A stretch of DNA of 64,000 nucleotides from Neisseria perflava (GTDB lineage: Bacteria; Pseudomonadota; Gammaproteobacteria; Burkholderiales; Neisseriaceae). The notes under the pieces are model-generated. The model was not told the DNA's origin. It was given only the letters and a program-made list of their open reading frames with translations, and ran no database searches. The stretch covers positions 558,001-622,000 of the forward strand of contig NZ_CP079818.1 of NCBI RefSeq assembly GCF_019334725.1. Direction: 5' to 3'. Numbering within the stretch: the stretch's first letter is position 1; every line of letters starts with the position of its first letter. Below are positions 25,779-34,113 of this stretch, piece after piece. The position numbers were made by a program, and so were the translations under genes.

Positions 25779-25847
25779 GGGAACTTTTTTAGGATTTTGA
25801 GATTTAAGTTATTTGAGGTCTGTAATGTAGACAGCTCAATCTACCTT

Positions 25848-25894
25848 AAAAAGGTCGTCTGAAAACCCTGTTTCCAAGTTTTCAGACGACCTTT
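25848..25894. terminator. Terminator with variant uptake sequence AGGTCGTCTGAA
   Basis: AAAAAGGTCGTCTGAAAAC and near-complement (TTTTCAGACGACCTTT). Both arms carry the mucosa-type dialect (25852-25863 and 25881-25892). It separates the convergent merA and leuS genes. Confidence 0.88.
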
Positions 25895-25925
25895 CCTAAT
25901 TACAGCAATTAATGTCGAATCAGCT

Positions 25926-28562
25926 TTACACCACGATGTTCACCAGTCTGCCCGGAACGACGATGATTTTCTTCGCAGGCTTGCCTTCCATGAATTTCAC
26001 TGCGCCTTCGTTGGCAAGGGCGGCGGCTTCGAGGTCGGCTTTGGATGCGTCGGCGGCGACGGTGATTTTGCCGCGCAGTTTACCGTTGACTTGAACCATC
26101 ACTTCGATTTCGGATTTGACCAAAGCGGCTTCATCGACTGTCGGCCAGCCTGCTTCCCACAGTTTCGCGCTGTTCAATTCGCTCCACAGGGTTTCGCAGA
26201 TGTGTGGCACAATCGGCCACAGCAAGCGTACGGCGGCTTCCAATACTTCTTGAGCGACGGCGCGGCCTTGTTCGCTGCCGGTGTCGGTTTTATCGTATTG
26301 GTTGAGCAGTTCCATTACGGCGGCGATGGCGGTGTTGAACTGCTGACGGCGGCCGTAGTCGTCGCTGACTTTGGTGATAGTGGAATGCAGTTTGTGGCGC
26401 AGGTCTTTGAGTTCTTTAGACAAACCATCTTGGTTGCCTGCGAACGCTTTGACTGTTTCGCCTTGCTTCAAGTATTCGTAAACGGTACGCCACAGACGGC
26501 GCAGGAAGCGGTGTGCGCCTTCGACGCCGCTGTCGCTCCATTCGAGGGACTGTTCGGGCGGTGCGGCGAACATCATGAACAGGCGGGCGGTGTCTGCGCC
26601 GTAGGCGTTAATCAGTTCTTGCGGATCGACGCCGTTGTTTTTGGACTTGGACATTTTTTCCGTGCCGCTGATGACGACTGGCAGTCCGTCTGCTTTCAGA
26701 ACGGCGGAAACAGGGCGGCCTTTGTCGTCAAAAGTCAGCTCGACATCGGCAGGGTTGATCCAGTCTTTGCCGCCTTTGTCGTTTTCGCGGTAGTAGGTTT
26801 CGCAAACGACCATGCCTTGCGTCAGCAGGCGTTCAAACGGTTCGTCAACATTGACCAAGCCTTCGTCGCGCATCAGTTTGGTGAAGAAACGCGCGTATAA
26901 GAGGTGCAGAATCGCGTGTTCGATGCCGCCGATGTATTGGTCGACCGCGCCCCAGTATTTTGCGGCTTTAGTCGATACCATGCCTTCTGCGAACTTGGGC
27001 GACATATAGCGGAAGAAATACCAGCTTGACTCCATGAAGGTGTCCATGGTGTCGGTTTCGCGTTTCGCCACGCCGCCGCAGCATGGGCAGGTGGTTTCGT
27101 AAAACTCGGGCATTTTTGCCAGCGGCGAACCCATGCCGTCGGGTACGACGTTTTCAGGCAGGACGACCGGCAGTTGGTCGGCTGGGACGGGTACGTCGCC
27201 GCATTTTTCGCAATGGATGATAGGAATCGGGCAGCCCCAGTAGCGTTGGCGCGAAATGCCCCAGTCGCGCAGGCGGTATTGGGTTTTCGGTTCACCTGCG
27301 TCTTGACTTTGCAGCTTGGCGGAGATGGCGTCGAAGGCCGTCTGAAAATTCATGCCGTCCAAGTCGTCGCTGTTGACCAAGACGCCGTTTTCTTTGTCGC
27401 CGTACCATTCTTGCCATTGGTTTGCGTCGAATGCGTTGTCGCCAACGGCAATGACTTGTTTTTTCGGAAGATTGTATTTGGTGGCGAACTCGAAATCGCG
27501 TTCGTCGTGCGCCGGAACAGCCATCACTGCGCCGTCGCCGTAGCCCCACAATACATAGTTGGCAATCCACACTTCCAGCTTGTCGCCGTTGAGCGGGTTG
27601 ACGACGTAGCGGCCGGTCGGCACGCCTTTTTTCTCCATCGTCGCCATATCGGCTTCGGCAACCGAGCCGGCTTTGCATTCGGCGATAAATTCTTGCAATT
27701 CAGGTTTGTCGGCTGCGGCGGCGGTTGCCAGCGGATGCTCGGCGGCAACGGCAACATAAGTCGCGCCCATCAGCGTGTCAGGACGGGTAGTATAAACTTG
27801 CAGGAATTTCGCGTAATCGCCTTCCAAGCCTTGTTTGCTGTCGTCTGAAACGGCGAAGCGCACGGTCATGCCGCGAGATTTGCCGATCCAGTTGCGCTGC
27901 ATGGTTTTGACTTGTTCAGGCCAGTGTTCCAGCTTGTCCAAATCATTGAGCAGCTCTTCGGCGTAATCCGTGATTTTGAAGTAATACATTGGGATTTCGC
28001 GTTTTTCGATCAACGCGCCGGAGCGCCAACCGCGTCCGTCGATGACTTGCTCGTTGGCAAGGACGGTTTGGTCGACCGGATCCCAGTTCACCGTGCCGTT
28101 TTTGCGATAGACGATGCCTTTTTCAAACAGCTTGGTAAACAGCCATTGTTCCCAGCGGTAGTATTCGGGTTTGCAGGTGGCGACTTCGCGTTCCCAGTCA
28201 ATCGCAAAACCCAGGCTTTTAAGCTGGGTTTTCATGTATTCGATGTTGTCGTAAGTCCATGCGGCAGGGGCGACGTTGTTTTTCATCGCCGCATTTTCCG
28301 CAGGCATACCGAACGCGTCCCAACCCATAGGCTGCATGACGTTGAAGCCGTTTAAGAGTTTGAAGCGGCTCAATACGTCGCCGATGGTGTAGTTGCGTAC
28401 ATGCCCCATGTGCAGCTTGCCGCTGGGGTAGGGGAACATGGACAGGCAGTAGTATTTGGGTTTGGAAGCGTCTTCGGAGACGTTGAAAATACGCTCGTCG
28501 TCCCATTTTTTCTGCGCCGCAGGCTCGATGGCGGCGGGTTGGTAATGTTCTTGCATGGTCAT
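25926..28562 (-). CDS. leuS: Leucyl-tRNA synthetase
   Basis: An 878-residue class I synthetase that charges tRNA-Leu. The HIGH-type motif appears as PSGKLHMGHVRNY near residue 47, and the KMSKS loop as GTEKMSKSKNNGVDP in the second half. The editing (CP1) domain has TRPDT and GYGDGAVMAVPAHDERD, and a zinc-finger-like CPCCGG lies in between. The frame opens at 28562 (MTMQEHYQP); the ATG at 28556 (MQEHYQP) gives the usual bacterial start and is as likely. It reads toward the mer segment. Confidence 0.97.
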   Translation of the reverse strand: MTMQEHYQPAAIEPAAQKKWDDERIFNVSEDASKPKYYCLSMFPYPSGKLHMGHVRNYTIGDVLSRFKLLNGFNVMQPMGWDAFGMPAENAAMKNNVAPAAWTYDNIEYMKTQLKSLGFAIDWEREVATCKPEYYRWEQWLFTKLFEKGIVYRKNGTVNWDPVDQTVLANEQVIDGRGWRSGALIEKREIPMYYFKITDYAEELLNDLDKLEHWPEQVKTMQRNWIGKSRGMTVRFAVSDDSKQGLEGDYAKFLQVYTTRPDTLMGATYVAVAAEHPLATAAAADKPELQEFIAECKAGSVAEADMATMEKKGVPTGRYVVNPLNGDKLEVWIANYVLWGYGDGAVMAVPAHDERDFEFATKYNLPKKQVIAVGDNAFDANQWQEWYGDKENGVLVNSDDLDGMNFQTAFDAISAKLQSQDAGEPKTQYRLRDWGISRQRYWGCPIPIIHCEKCGDVPVPADQLPVVLPENVVPDGMGSPLAKMPEFYETTCPCCGGVAKRETDTMDTFMESSWYFFRYMSPKFAEGMVSTKAAKYWGAVDQYIGGIEHAILHLLYARFFTKLMRDEGLVNVDEPFERLLTQGMVVCETYYRENDKGGKDWINPADVELTFDDKGRPVSAVLKADGLPVVISGTEKMSKSKNNGVDPQELINAYGADTARLFMMFAAPPEQSLEWSDSGVEGAHRFLRRLWRTVYEYLKQGETVKAFAGNQDGLSKELKDLRHKLHSTITKVSDDYGRRQQFNTAIAAVMELLNQYDKTDTGSEQGRAVAQEVLEAAVRLLWPIVPHICETLWSELNSAKLWEAGWPTVDEAALVKSEIEVMVQVNGKLRGKITVAADASKADLEAAALANEGAVKFMEGKPAKKIIVVPGRLVNIVV

Positions 28563-28766
28563 TCTGTTTTTCGCTTGAAAACGTTGGAAAAAATAAAGAT
28601 GGGATTATAGCAGGTTGTCGGGCCTGTCGGTTTGACAAAGGCCGTCTGAATGTTTGGATGTCGGAAAAGCACAATTTCAGACGGCCTTGAAAATACTGAC
28701 TTGAGTTTTTGATACTCGCCCACATATCCCACCCAGTTTGAATTCATTCTTAACACTATCAAAATT

Positions 28767-29936
28767 ATGAGCAATAAAGATTTTTACGAAACACTTGGTG
28801 TTGCCCGCAGCGCTAGCGACGATGAAATCAAAAAAGCCTACCGCAAGCTGGCAATGAAATATCATCCCGACCGCAATCCTGACAATAAAGAAGCGGAAGA
28901 AAAATTTAAAGAAGTCCAAAAAGCTTACGACACCTTGTCTGACAAGGAAAAACGTACCATGTACGACCAATACGGCCATGCTGCGTTCGAACAGGGCACA
29001 GGTGCGGGCGGATTCGGTGGCTTTGGCGGTTTCGGCGGCCAAGGCGGATTCGGTGGCACGCAAGGCTTCGATTTTTCCGATATTTTCAGCCAAATGTTCG
29101 GCGGTGGCGGCAGCGCAGGCGGCCGTCAGCCGGATTACAGCGGCGCGGACTTGCAGGTCGGCATAGAGATTTCGCTTGAAGAAGCCGCTAAAGGCGTGAA
29201 AAAACGCATCAACATTCCGACTTACGAAGAATGTGATGTCTGCCACGGCTCAGGTGCCAAACCGGGCACATCCGCATCGACTTGTTCGACCTGTCACGGC
29301 TCAGGTACGGTGCACGTCCGCCAAGCCATTTTCCAAATGCAGCAGACTTGTCCGACTTGTCACGGTACAGGCAAAGAAATCAAAGATCCTTGCGTCAAAT
29401 GCCGTGGCGAAGGCCGCACCAAAACCAGCAAAACGGTTGAAGTCAACATTCCGGCAGGCATCGACGACGGTCAACGCATCCGCTTGAGTGGCGAGGGCGA
29501 GCCGGGTCAACACGGCGCACCGGCAGGCGATTTGTACGTCAATGTCCGCGTGAGACAGCACAAAATCTTTGAGCGCAACGGCTTGGACCTGCATTGCGAA
29601 CTGCCGATCAGCTTTGCCATTGCCGCATTGGGCGGCGAAGTCGAAGTGCCGACTTTGGACGGCAAAGTGAAACTGCACATTCCGAAAGAAACGCAAACCG
29701 GCCGCCGTATGCGCGTGAAAGGCAAAGGCATCAAGTCTCTGCGTTCCAGCTCGACTGGCGATTTGTACTGCCATATTTTGGTTGAAACACCGGTCAACCT
29801 GACCGACCGTCAGAAAGAGTTGCTGGAAGAATTTGAAAAAATCTCCTCCGGCCTCAATCTCAGCCAAACCCCGCGCAAAAAATCGTTTTGGGAAAAAGTA
29901 GGCGAAAAAGTAGGCGATTTGTTCTCCGATAATTAA
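28767..29936 (+). CDS. dnaJ: Chaperone DnaJ
   Basis: A 389-residue type I Hsp40 that stimulates DnaK and binds unfolded proteins. The J domain with HPD (residues 33-35 in KYHPDRNP) is followed by a long Gly/Phe region with repeated GGFGG. Four zinc-binding repeats follow (CDVCHGSG, CSTCHGSG, CPTCHGTG, CVKCRGEG), then two C-terminal beta domains. It is a single gene here, without dnaK or grpE beside it. An uptake-sequence terminator follows 9 bases after the stop. Confidence 0.97.
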   Translation: MSNKDFYETLGVARSASDDEIKKAYRKLAMKYHPDRNPDNKEAEEKFKEVQKAYDTLSDKEKRTMYDQYGHAAFEQGTGAGGFGGFGGFGGQGGFGGTQGFDFSDIFSQMFGGGGSAGGRQPDYSGADLQVGIEISLEEAAKGVKKRINIPTYEECDVCHGSGAKPGTSASTCSTCHGSGTVHVRQAIFQMQQTCPTCHGTGKEIKDPCVKCRGEGRTKTSKTVEVNIPAGIDDGQRIRLSGEGEPGQHGAPAGDLYVNVRVRQHKIFERNGLDLHCELPISFAIAALGGEVEVPTLDGKVKLHIPKETQTGRRMRVKGKGIKSLRSSSTGDLYCHILVETPVNLTDRQKELLEEFEKISSGLNLSQTPRKKSFWEKVGEKVGDLFSDN

Positions 29937-29945
29937 TCGCTGTGA

Positions 29946-29992
29946 AAAAGGCCGTCTGAAATCTGCTTGAATCAGGTTTCAGACGGCCTTTT
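29946..29992 (+). terminator. Uptake-sequence terminator of dnaJ
   Basis: AAAAGGCCGTCTGAAA and complement around a short loop, followed by TTTTGTTTTTC. Confidence 0.9.
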
Positions 29993-30044
29993 GTTTTTCT
30001 TTTTGTTGCTTCAAGCCATGGTTTGCCTTACAATTCGCGCTTCA

Positions 30045-30215
30045 CTCTTACGGGAGTAGCTATTCGGCGCAATGCCGAAACCGTTGTCAACATAATCGGC
30101 TTGTGCGGCCGTGGCAGCGGTATCTTCTCTGCTTTATCGGAAGACAGGCAAGACGTAAGCGTTGTCCATACCCTTGCGGGCGGTATGCACAGCGCTTTTT
30201 GTTTGCCCGCTTTTC
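30045..30215 (+). promoter_or_regulatory. yybP-ykoY-like Mn(II) riboswitch
   Basis: The leader of the GDT1-family gene has the landmarks of this riboswitch class in order: CGGGAGTAGC at 30051-30060, an adjacent small hairpin (TCGGCG/TGCCGA), GTCAACATA near 30085-30093, and ACCCTTGCGGGCGGTATGC near 30170-30188, corresponding to the conserved CCUUGC metal-site loop. GCGGGC (30176-30181) can pair with GCCCGC (30205-30210), followed by TTTT, as an alternative terminator stem. The family senses Mn2+ and commonly controls UPF0016/GDT1 or MntP exporters, which is what lies downstream. Confidence 0.75.
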
Positions 30216-30233
30216 GGTTGAGTATCTTAAATC

Positions 30234-30812
30234 ATGGAAGCTTTTTTCTCCTCGACGCTGGGCGTTGCCATTGCCGAAATCGGCGATAAGACGCAATTGC
30301 TCGCGCTCTTTTTGGCTGCACGTTTTGCCCACAAAAACGCGATTGTTGCCGGTATTTTTATTGCAACCCTGTTGAACCATCTTGTTTCAGCCGCACTCGG
30401 TGTCTGGCTGGCATCCGCTATTTCGCCCGAAGTCATGAAATGGGTGGTCGGCGGCAGTTTTATTGCGGTCGGATTATGGCTGCTGTTGCCGGATAAAGAC
30501 GAAGACCCTGATGGCAAATGGTTGAAATACGGCGCATTTACGGCGACGGTCGTCCTGTTTTTCTTGGCGGAAATCGGCGATAAAACGCAAATTGCGACGG
30601 TTCTTTTGGCGGCAAAATACCAATCTATCCTGCTGGTTGTGGTCGGCAGTATTGCCGGTTTGATGATTGCTTCTGTGCCTGCCGTGTATTTGGGCGAAAT
30701 GCTGATGCGCAAAATTCCGGCCAAAGCAGTGCGCATTGTTGCGTGTATCTTGTTCTGCCTGCTGGGTATTTTGACTCTGCTTGGCGACGGTATTGTGTTG
30801 AAGGCCGTCTGA
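30234..30812 (+). CDS. TMEM165/GDT1-family manganese exporter
   Basis: A 192-residue membrane protein with six predicted helices in two repeats. Each repeat carries the family motif: AEIGDKTQLL near residues 14-23 and AEIGDKTQIA near 112-121. These acidic motifs form the cation site of UPF0016/GDT1 transporters; bacterial members such as MneA export Mn2+. The predicted riboswitch in its leader supports manganese as the substrate. The next gene starts one base after its stop, so the two are translated from one mRNA. Confidence 0.9.
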   Translation: MEAFFSSTLGVAIAEIGDKTQLLALFLAARFAHKNAIVAGIFIATLLNHLVSAALGVWLASAISPEVMKWVVGGSFIAVGLWLLLPDKDEDPDGKWLKYGAFTATVVLFFLAEIGDKTQIATVLLAAKYQSILLVVVGSIAGLMIASVPAVYLGEMLMRKIPAKAVRIVACILFCLLGILTLLGDGIVLKAV

Positions 30813-30813
30813 A

Positions 30814-31464
30814 ATGTGGGACATTGTTTTTGAACACAAAGACTTTGTGGTCATCAATAAGCCTTGTGGGGTGTCGGTGCACAGCGAATCGGAAGGGGAT
30901 GTTTGTCTGACCTCATCGCTGGCGCAGCAGCTCGGTGTTGAACGCGTGTGGCTGGTTCACCGATTGGATAAAGCCACGAGCGGCCTGTTGCTGTTTGCGT
31001 TAAACCATGACAGCGCGGCCGCTTTATCGGCGCAGTTTGCCGAGAAAACCATGCGTAAAACTTATTTGGCACTCGGTACGCACAAGCCGGCGAAAAAGCA
31101 GGGTTGGGTGAAAGGAGGTATGGCGCGTTCGCGGCGTGGTACATGGAAGCTGACGCGTGATGAGGATAATTTTGCCGTTACCCGTTTCAGCAGCCAAAGC
31201 CTGAAGCCCGGTTTGCGCCTGTTTGTGTTGCAACCGTTTACCGGCAAAACCCATCAGCTGCGCGTGGCCATGAAAAGCATAGGCAGTCCGATTTTGGGCG
31301 ATACGCTGTATGGCGGCGATGAGGCGGAACATTTGTTTTTGCACGCTTGGCGTTTGGTTTTCGACTATCGCGGCGAGCATTTCGATATTCGGGTTGCGCC
31401 TGATAAAACATGGCCGTCTGAAATCGATTTGTCGGCGTGTTTGGGTTCGGATGAGTCCGAATAG
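30814..31464 (+). CDS. RluA-family pseudouridine synthase
   Basis: A 216-residue pseudouridine synthase of the RluA/TruC superfamily. It converts a specific uridine in rRNA or tRNA to pseudouridine. The catalytic Asp is residue 52 in HRLDKATSG, and the RNA-binding GKTHQLRVAMKSIG and PILGDTLYG motifs are present. There is no S4 domain. It is close to the TIGR01621 group; the target base cannot be told from sequence. An uptake sequence spans the end of the upstream gene just before its ATG. Confidence 0.88.
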   Translation: MWDIVFEHKDFVVINKPCGVSVHSESEGDVCLTSSLAQQLGVERVWLVHRLDKATSGLLLFALNHDSAAALSAQFAEKTMRKTYLALGTHKPAKKQGWVKGGMARSRRGTWKLTRDEDNFAVTRFSSQSLKPGLRLFVLQPFTGKTHQLRVAMKSIGSPILGDTLYGGDEAEHLFLHAWRLVFDYRGEHFDIRVAPDKTWPSEIDLSACLGSDESE

Positions 31465-31491
31465 AAGTAGTGAGATTTTTGTGTATATTAA

Positions 31492-31525
31492 AAAAGGCCG
31501 TCTGAAATTGTTCAGACGGCCTTTT
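31492..31525. terminator. Bidirectional uptake-sequence terminator
   Basis: AAAAGGCCGTCTGAA and its exact complement around a 4-base loop, with A and T runs outside. It serves the convergent pseudouridine synthase and lysR-type genes. Confidence 0.92.
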
Positions 31526-31538
31526 GATTGTTTCAAGT

Positions 31539-32465
31539 TTACATTTCCAATTCGCTCAAACCCGGCAAGTCGGCAAAACAGCGGTCATGCGTGATTTGGC
31601 AGAAGTTGTCCAGATAGCCTTTGTTGGCATCTTCCGTACGAATGGCGGCATAAAGTTTGCTTTGTAGGCCGTCTGAAGTGATTTTGCGGTGGACGACGTA
31701 GCCTTTTTCTAAATACGGCATGACTGTCCAATAGGGCAGGGCGGCGATGCCGCGTTTGCTGGCAACCAATTGAATAATGGCAATGGTCAGCTCGCTGTGG
31801 CGGCGCGGCGGATTAATGCCTTTGGGCAGCAGCACTTTTTTGGGCAAATCCAGCATTTCGTCGGGGACGGGATAAGTAATCAAGGTTTCGTCGATAAAAT
31901 CTTCCGCTTCCCAAACGTCTTTGTCGGCAAGCGGGTGGTCTTCTGCGCAGATACCGACCATTTCATAGGCAAACAGGGGGCGGTAGCTGATGCCGTTGAG
32001 CGGCTCGGCTTCGGAAACGATGGCAAGGTCGGCGCGGTGTTGCAGCAGCAACCCGACCGGATCGGCTTGGAAACCGGAAACGATGTCCAATTCAACTTGC
32101 GGCCATAACGGGCGGAACTCGCCCATGGCAGGCATCAGCCAGTCGAAGCAGGTGTGGCATTCGACGGCAAGCCTGAGTTCGCCGGCTTCGCCTTCGATAA
32201 TCCTCACTAGATCGCGCTCGGCAGCGGCAACCTGCGGCAACAGTTCGCGCGCCAGTTGCAATAGGCGCATACCGGCCGGAGTGAAGCGCAAAGGTGTGGA
32301 TTTACGTTCAAACAACGGCGTTTCGTAATAATTTTCCAAGGCGCGGATTTGGTGCGATAGGGCGGATTGGGTCAGGAAAACCCGTTTGGCGGCAAGGGAA
32401 ACGCTGCCGGTTTCTTCTAAAGCCAGCAAGGTTTTGAGATGACGCAATTCGATAATAGAGTCCAT
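31539..32465 (-). CDS. metR: LysR-type regulator, MetR-like
   Basis: A 308-residue LysR-family transcription factor. The N-terminal winged HTH (LKTLLALEETGSVSLAAKRVFLTQSALSHQIRALE, written in part) is followed by an effector-binding domain with ECHTCFDWLMPAM near residue 102, which is characteristic of MetR, the homocysteine-responsive activator of methionine genes. The closest match in pattern is therefore MetR, but no met gene is adjacent. The ATG at 32465 is flanked upstream by an uptake sequence. Confidence 0.85.
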   Translation of the reverse strand: MDSIIELRHLKTLLALEETGSVSLAAKRVFLTQSALSHQIRALENYYETPLFERKSTPLRFTPAGMRLLQLARELLPQVAAAERDLVRIIEGEAGELRLAVECHTCFDWLMPAMGEFRPLWPQVELDIVSGFQADPVGLLLQHRADLAIVSEAEPLNGISYRPLFAYEMVGICAEDHPLADKDVWEAEDFIDETLITYPVPDEMLDLPKKVLLPKGINPPRRHSELTIAIIQLVASKRGIAALPYWTVMPYLEKGYVVHRKITSDGLQSKLYAAIRTEDANKGYLDNFCQITHDRCFADLPGLSELEM

Positions 32466-32640
32466 GTGTTTTCAGACGGCCTGTGGGTAAGGTGGGGTAT
32501 ATTAAAATAATTCATGATGATGTGCAAATGATTAATGTTGGGAATGATTGCTGAAATCGGAATGTAAGAATTTGAGGCATAAACAGATTTTGCGGTTAGA
32601 ATGCGAAGCTGTTTTTGAAGATAGATATAAGGAGCGGAAT

Positions 32641-33390
32641 ATGGCTTTACGCCGCGAAATTCTGGCTTGGTGTGATGAGACTTTACAGATCGGGCTGTTT
32701 AAGGACTATGCGCCCAACGGTTTGCAGGTCGAAGGCAAAGAAGAAATTGCCAAAATCACCACTTCGGTTACCGCCAGCAAAGCAGCAATCGATTTTGCCG
32801 TAGGGCAGGGGGCAGATATGCTTTTGGTCCACCACGGCATGTTTTGGAAAAGCGAGCCTGTCACGATTACCGGTTGGAAGAAAGCACGCATTGAAACCTT
32901 GCTGCAACACCAAATCAATATGGCGGGCTACCACCTGCCACTGGATGCGCACCCGCAACTGGGCAATAACGCACAGTTGGCCGAGAAACTCGATTGGGTA
33001 CTCGAAAAACAATTCGGCGAGCAAAACCTGTTGAATACAGGCCGTCTGAAAACCACGCAAACATTGGCGCAGTTGTCTGAACGCATCGAGGCGGTATTTG
33101 ACCGCAAGCCGACCGTTATCGGCGATCTTGAACGCGAAATCAAACGCATTGCCTGGTGTAGCGGCGGTGCGCAGGGATTTTTTCAGACGGCCGCAGACGA
33201 AGGTGTCGATGCGTATCTGACCGGTGAAATTTCCGAAGCGCAATATCATCTTGCCAATGAAACGGGTGTGGCATTTATCAGTGCCGGCCATCATGCGACA
33301 GAACGTTACGGCGTCCGCGCCTTAGGCGATGCCGTGGCAGAAAAATTCGGTATCGAAGTGGTTCACTTTGATGAAAACAACCCTGCCTGA
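32641..33390 (+). CDS. Nif3-like dinuclear metal centre protein
   Basis: A 249-residue member of the NIF3/DUF34 (GTP cyclohydrolase I type 2) family, which forms toroidal hexamers with a two-metal site. Metal-ligand motifs are LLVHHGMFW near residue 62, LDAHPQLGNNAQLAE near 99 and SAGHHATERYGVRALG near 215. The biochemical role is unsettled. The ATG at 32641 has AAGGAG upstream and gives the normal N-terminus (MALRREILAWCDE); an upstream in-frame start is not family-like. Confidence 0.92.
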   Translation: MALRREILAWCDETLQIGLFKDYAPNGLQVEGKEEIAKITTSVTASKAAIDFAVGQGADMLLVHHGMFWKSEPVTITGWKKARIETLLQHQINMAGYHLPLDAHPQLGNNAQLAEKLDWVLEKQFGEQNLLNTGRLKTTQTLAQLSERIEAVFDRKPTVIGDLEREIKRIAWCSGGAQGFFQTAADEGVDAYLTGEISEAQYHLANETGVAFISAGHHATERYGVRALGDAVAEKFGIEVVHFDENNPA

Positions 33391-33436
33391 GTATTGAGCA
33401 ATATCATAAAAACTTTACCTTATTTTAAATAATGCT

Positions 33437-33464
33437 TTGAGTATTACAACAAACTAGGTAGAAT
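33437..33464 (+). promoter_or_regulatory. Probable petABC promoter
   Basis: TTGAGT (33437-33442), a 16-base spacer and TAGAAT (33459-33464), 50 bases before the petA start. Confidence 0.6.
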
Positions 33465-33513
33465 TACGCTGTTTAATGGCTCGGTATTCCCAAAATTTTA
33501 GGACGACTGAATA

Positions 33514-34095
33514 ATGGATAATCAAGAAATCAACAACGGTCGCCGCCGTTTCCTGACACTGGCTACATGCGGTGCAGGCGGTGTGGCGGCTCTGGGCGTA
33601 GCTACGCCTTTCGTGGCCAGCTTCTTCCCATCGGAGAAAGCTAAGGCTGCCGGTGCTGCTGTCGAAGTAGATGTCAGCAAAATCGAAGCAGGCCAAATGC
33701 TGACTGCCGAATGGCAGGGTAAACCGATTTGGCTGGTCAACCGCACAGATCAACAGCTCAAAGACTTGAAAAGTTTGGATGGCGCAGTTGTCGATCCCAA
33801 TTCCGAAGTGGATCAGCAACCGGAATACGCTAAAAACGAGACCCGTTCGATAAAGCCGAACCTCCTCGTCGCTATCGGTATCTGTACCCACCTGGGTTGC
33901 TCTCCGACTTACCGTCCCGATATTGCTCCCGCCGACTTGGGTGCAGACTGGAAAGGCGGTTTCTTCTGCCCTTGCCACGGTTCGAAATTTGACATTGCAG
34001 GCCGAGTATACAAAGGTGTTCCTGCACCGACCAACTTGGTTGTACCGCCTTACAAATATCTGAGCGATACGACTGTTTTGGTGGGCGAAGACTAA
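33514..34095 (+). CDS. petA: Ubiquinol-cytochrome c reductase Rieske Fe-S subunit
   Basis: A 193-residue Rieske protein of the cytochrome bc1 complex, which takes electrons from ubiquinol. The N-terminus has NGRRRFLTLATCGAGG, a twin-arginine-like signal, with one membrane anchor. The [2Fe-2S] ligands are in CTHLGC and CPCHGSKFD. It is the first of petABC, spaced 18 bases from petB. It sits in the inner membrane with its cluster domain in the periplasm. Confidence 0.97.
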   Translation: MDNQEINNGRRRFLTLATCGAGGVAALGVATPFVASFFPSEKAKAAGAAVEVDVSKIEAGQMLTAEWQGKPIWLVNRTDQQLKDLKSLDGAVVDPNSEVDQQPEYAKNETRSIKPNLLVAIGICTHLGCSPTYRPDIAPADLGADWKGGFFCPCHGSKFDIAGRVYKGVPAPTNLVVPPYKYLSDTTVLVGED

Positions 34096-34113
34096 AAATA
34101 AGGAACGATAATT

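Larger units (their letters stand above)
23520..25847. other. Low-GC foreign segment carrying merRA
   Basis: From just after the HTH gene to the hairpin before leuS, base composition, codon use (AAA, GAA, TTA, ATT-rich) and ribosome sites (GAAAGGAG) are those of low-GC Gram-positive bacteria. The merR and merA genes contain no uptake sequences, although these are frequent elsewhere. No transposase, integrase or clear terminal repeats are seen. The segment is bracketed by neisserial uptake-sequence hairpins at 23126-23170 and 25848-25894. Confidence 0.8.

Noticed and set aside
30023..30289. 88-residue frame ahead of the GDT1-family gene
   Set aside because: It overlaps the start of a convincing gene and coincides with the riboswitch-like leader; no ribosome site or protein pattern.
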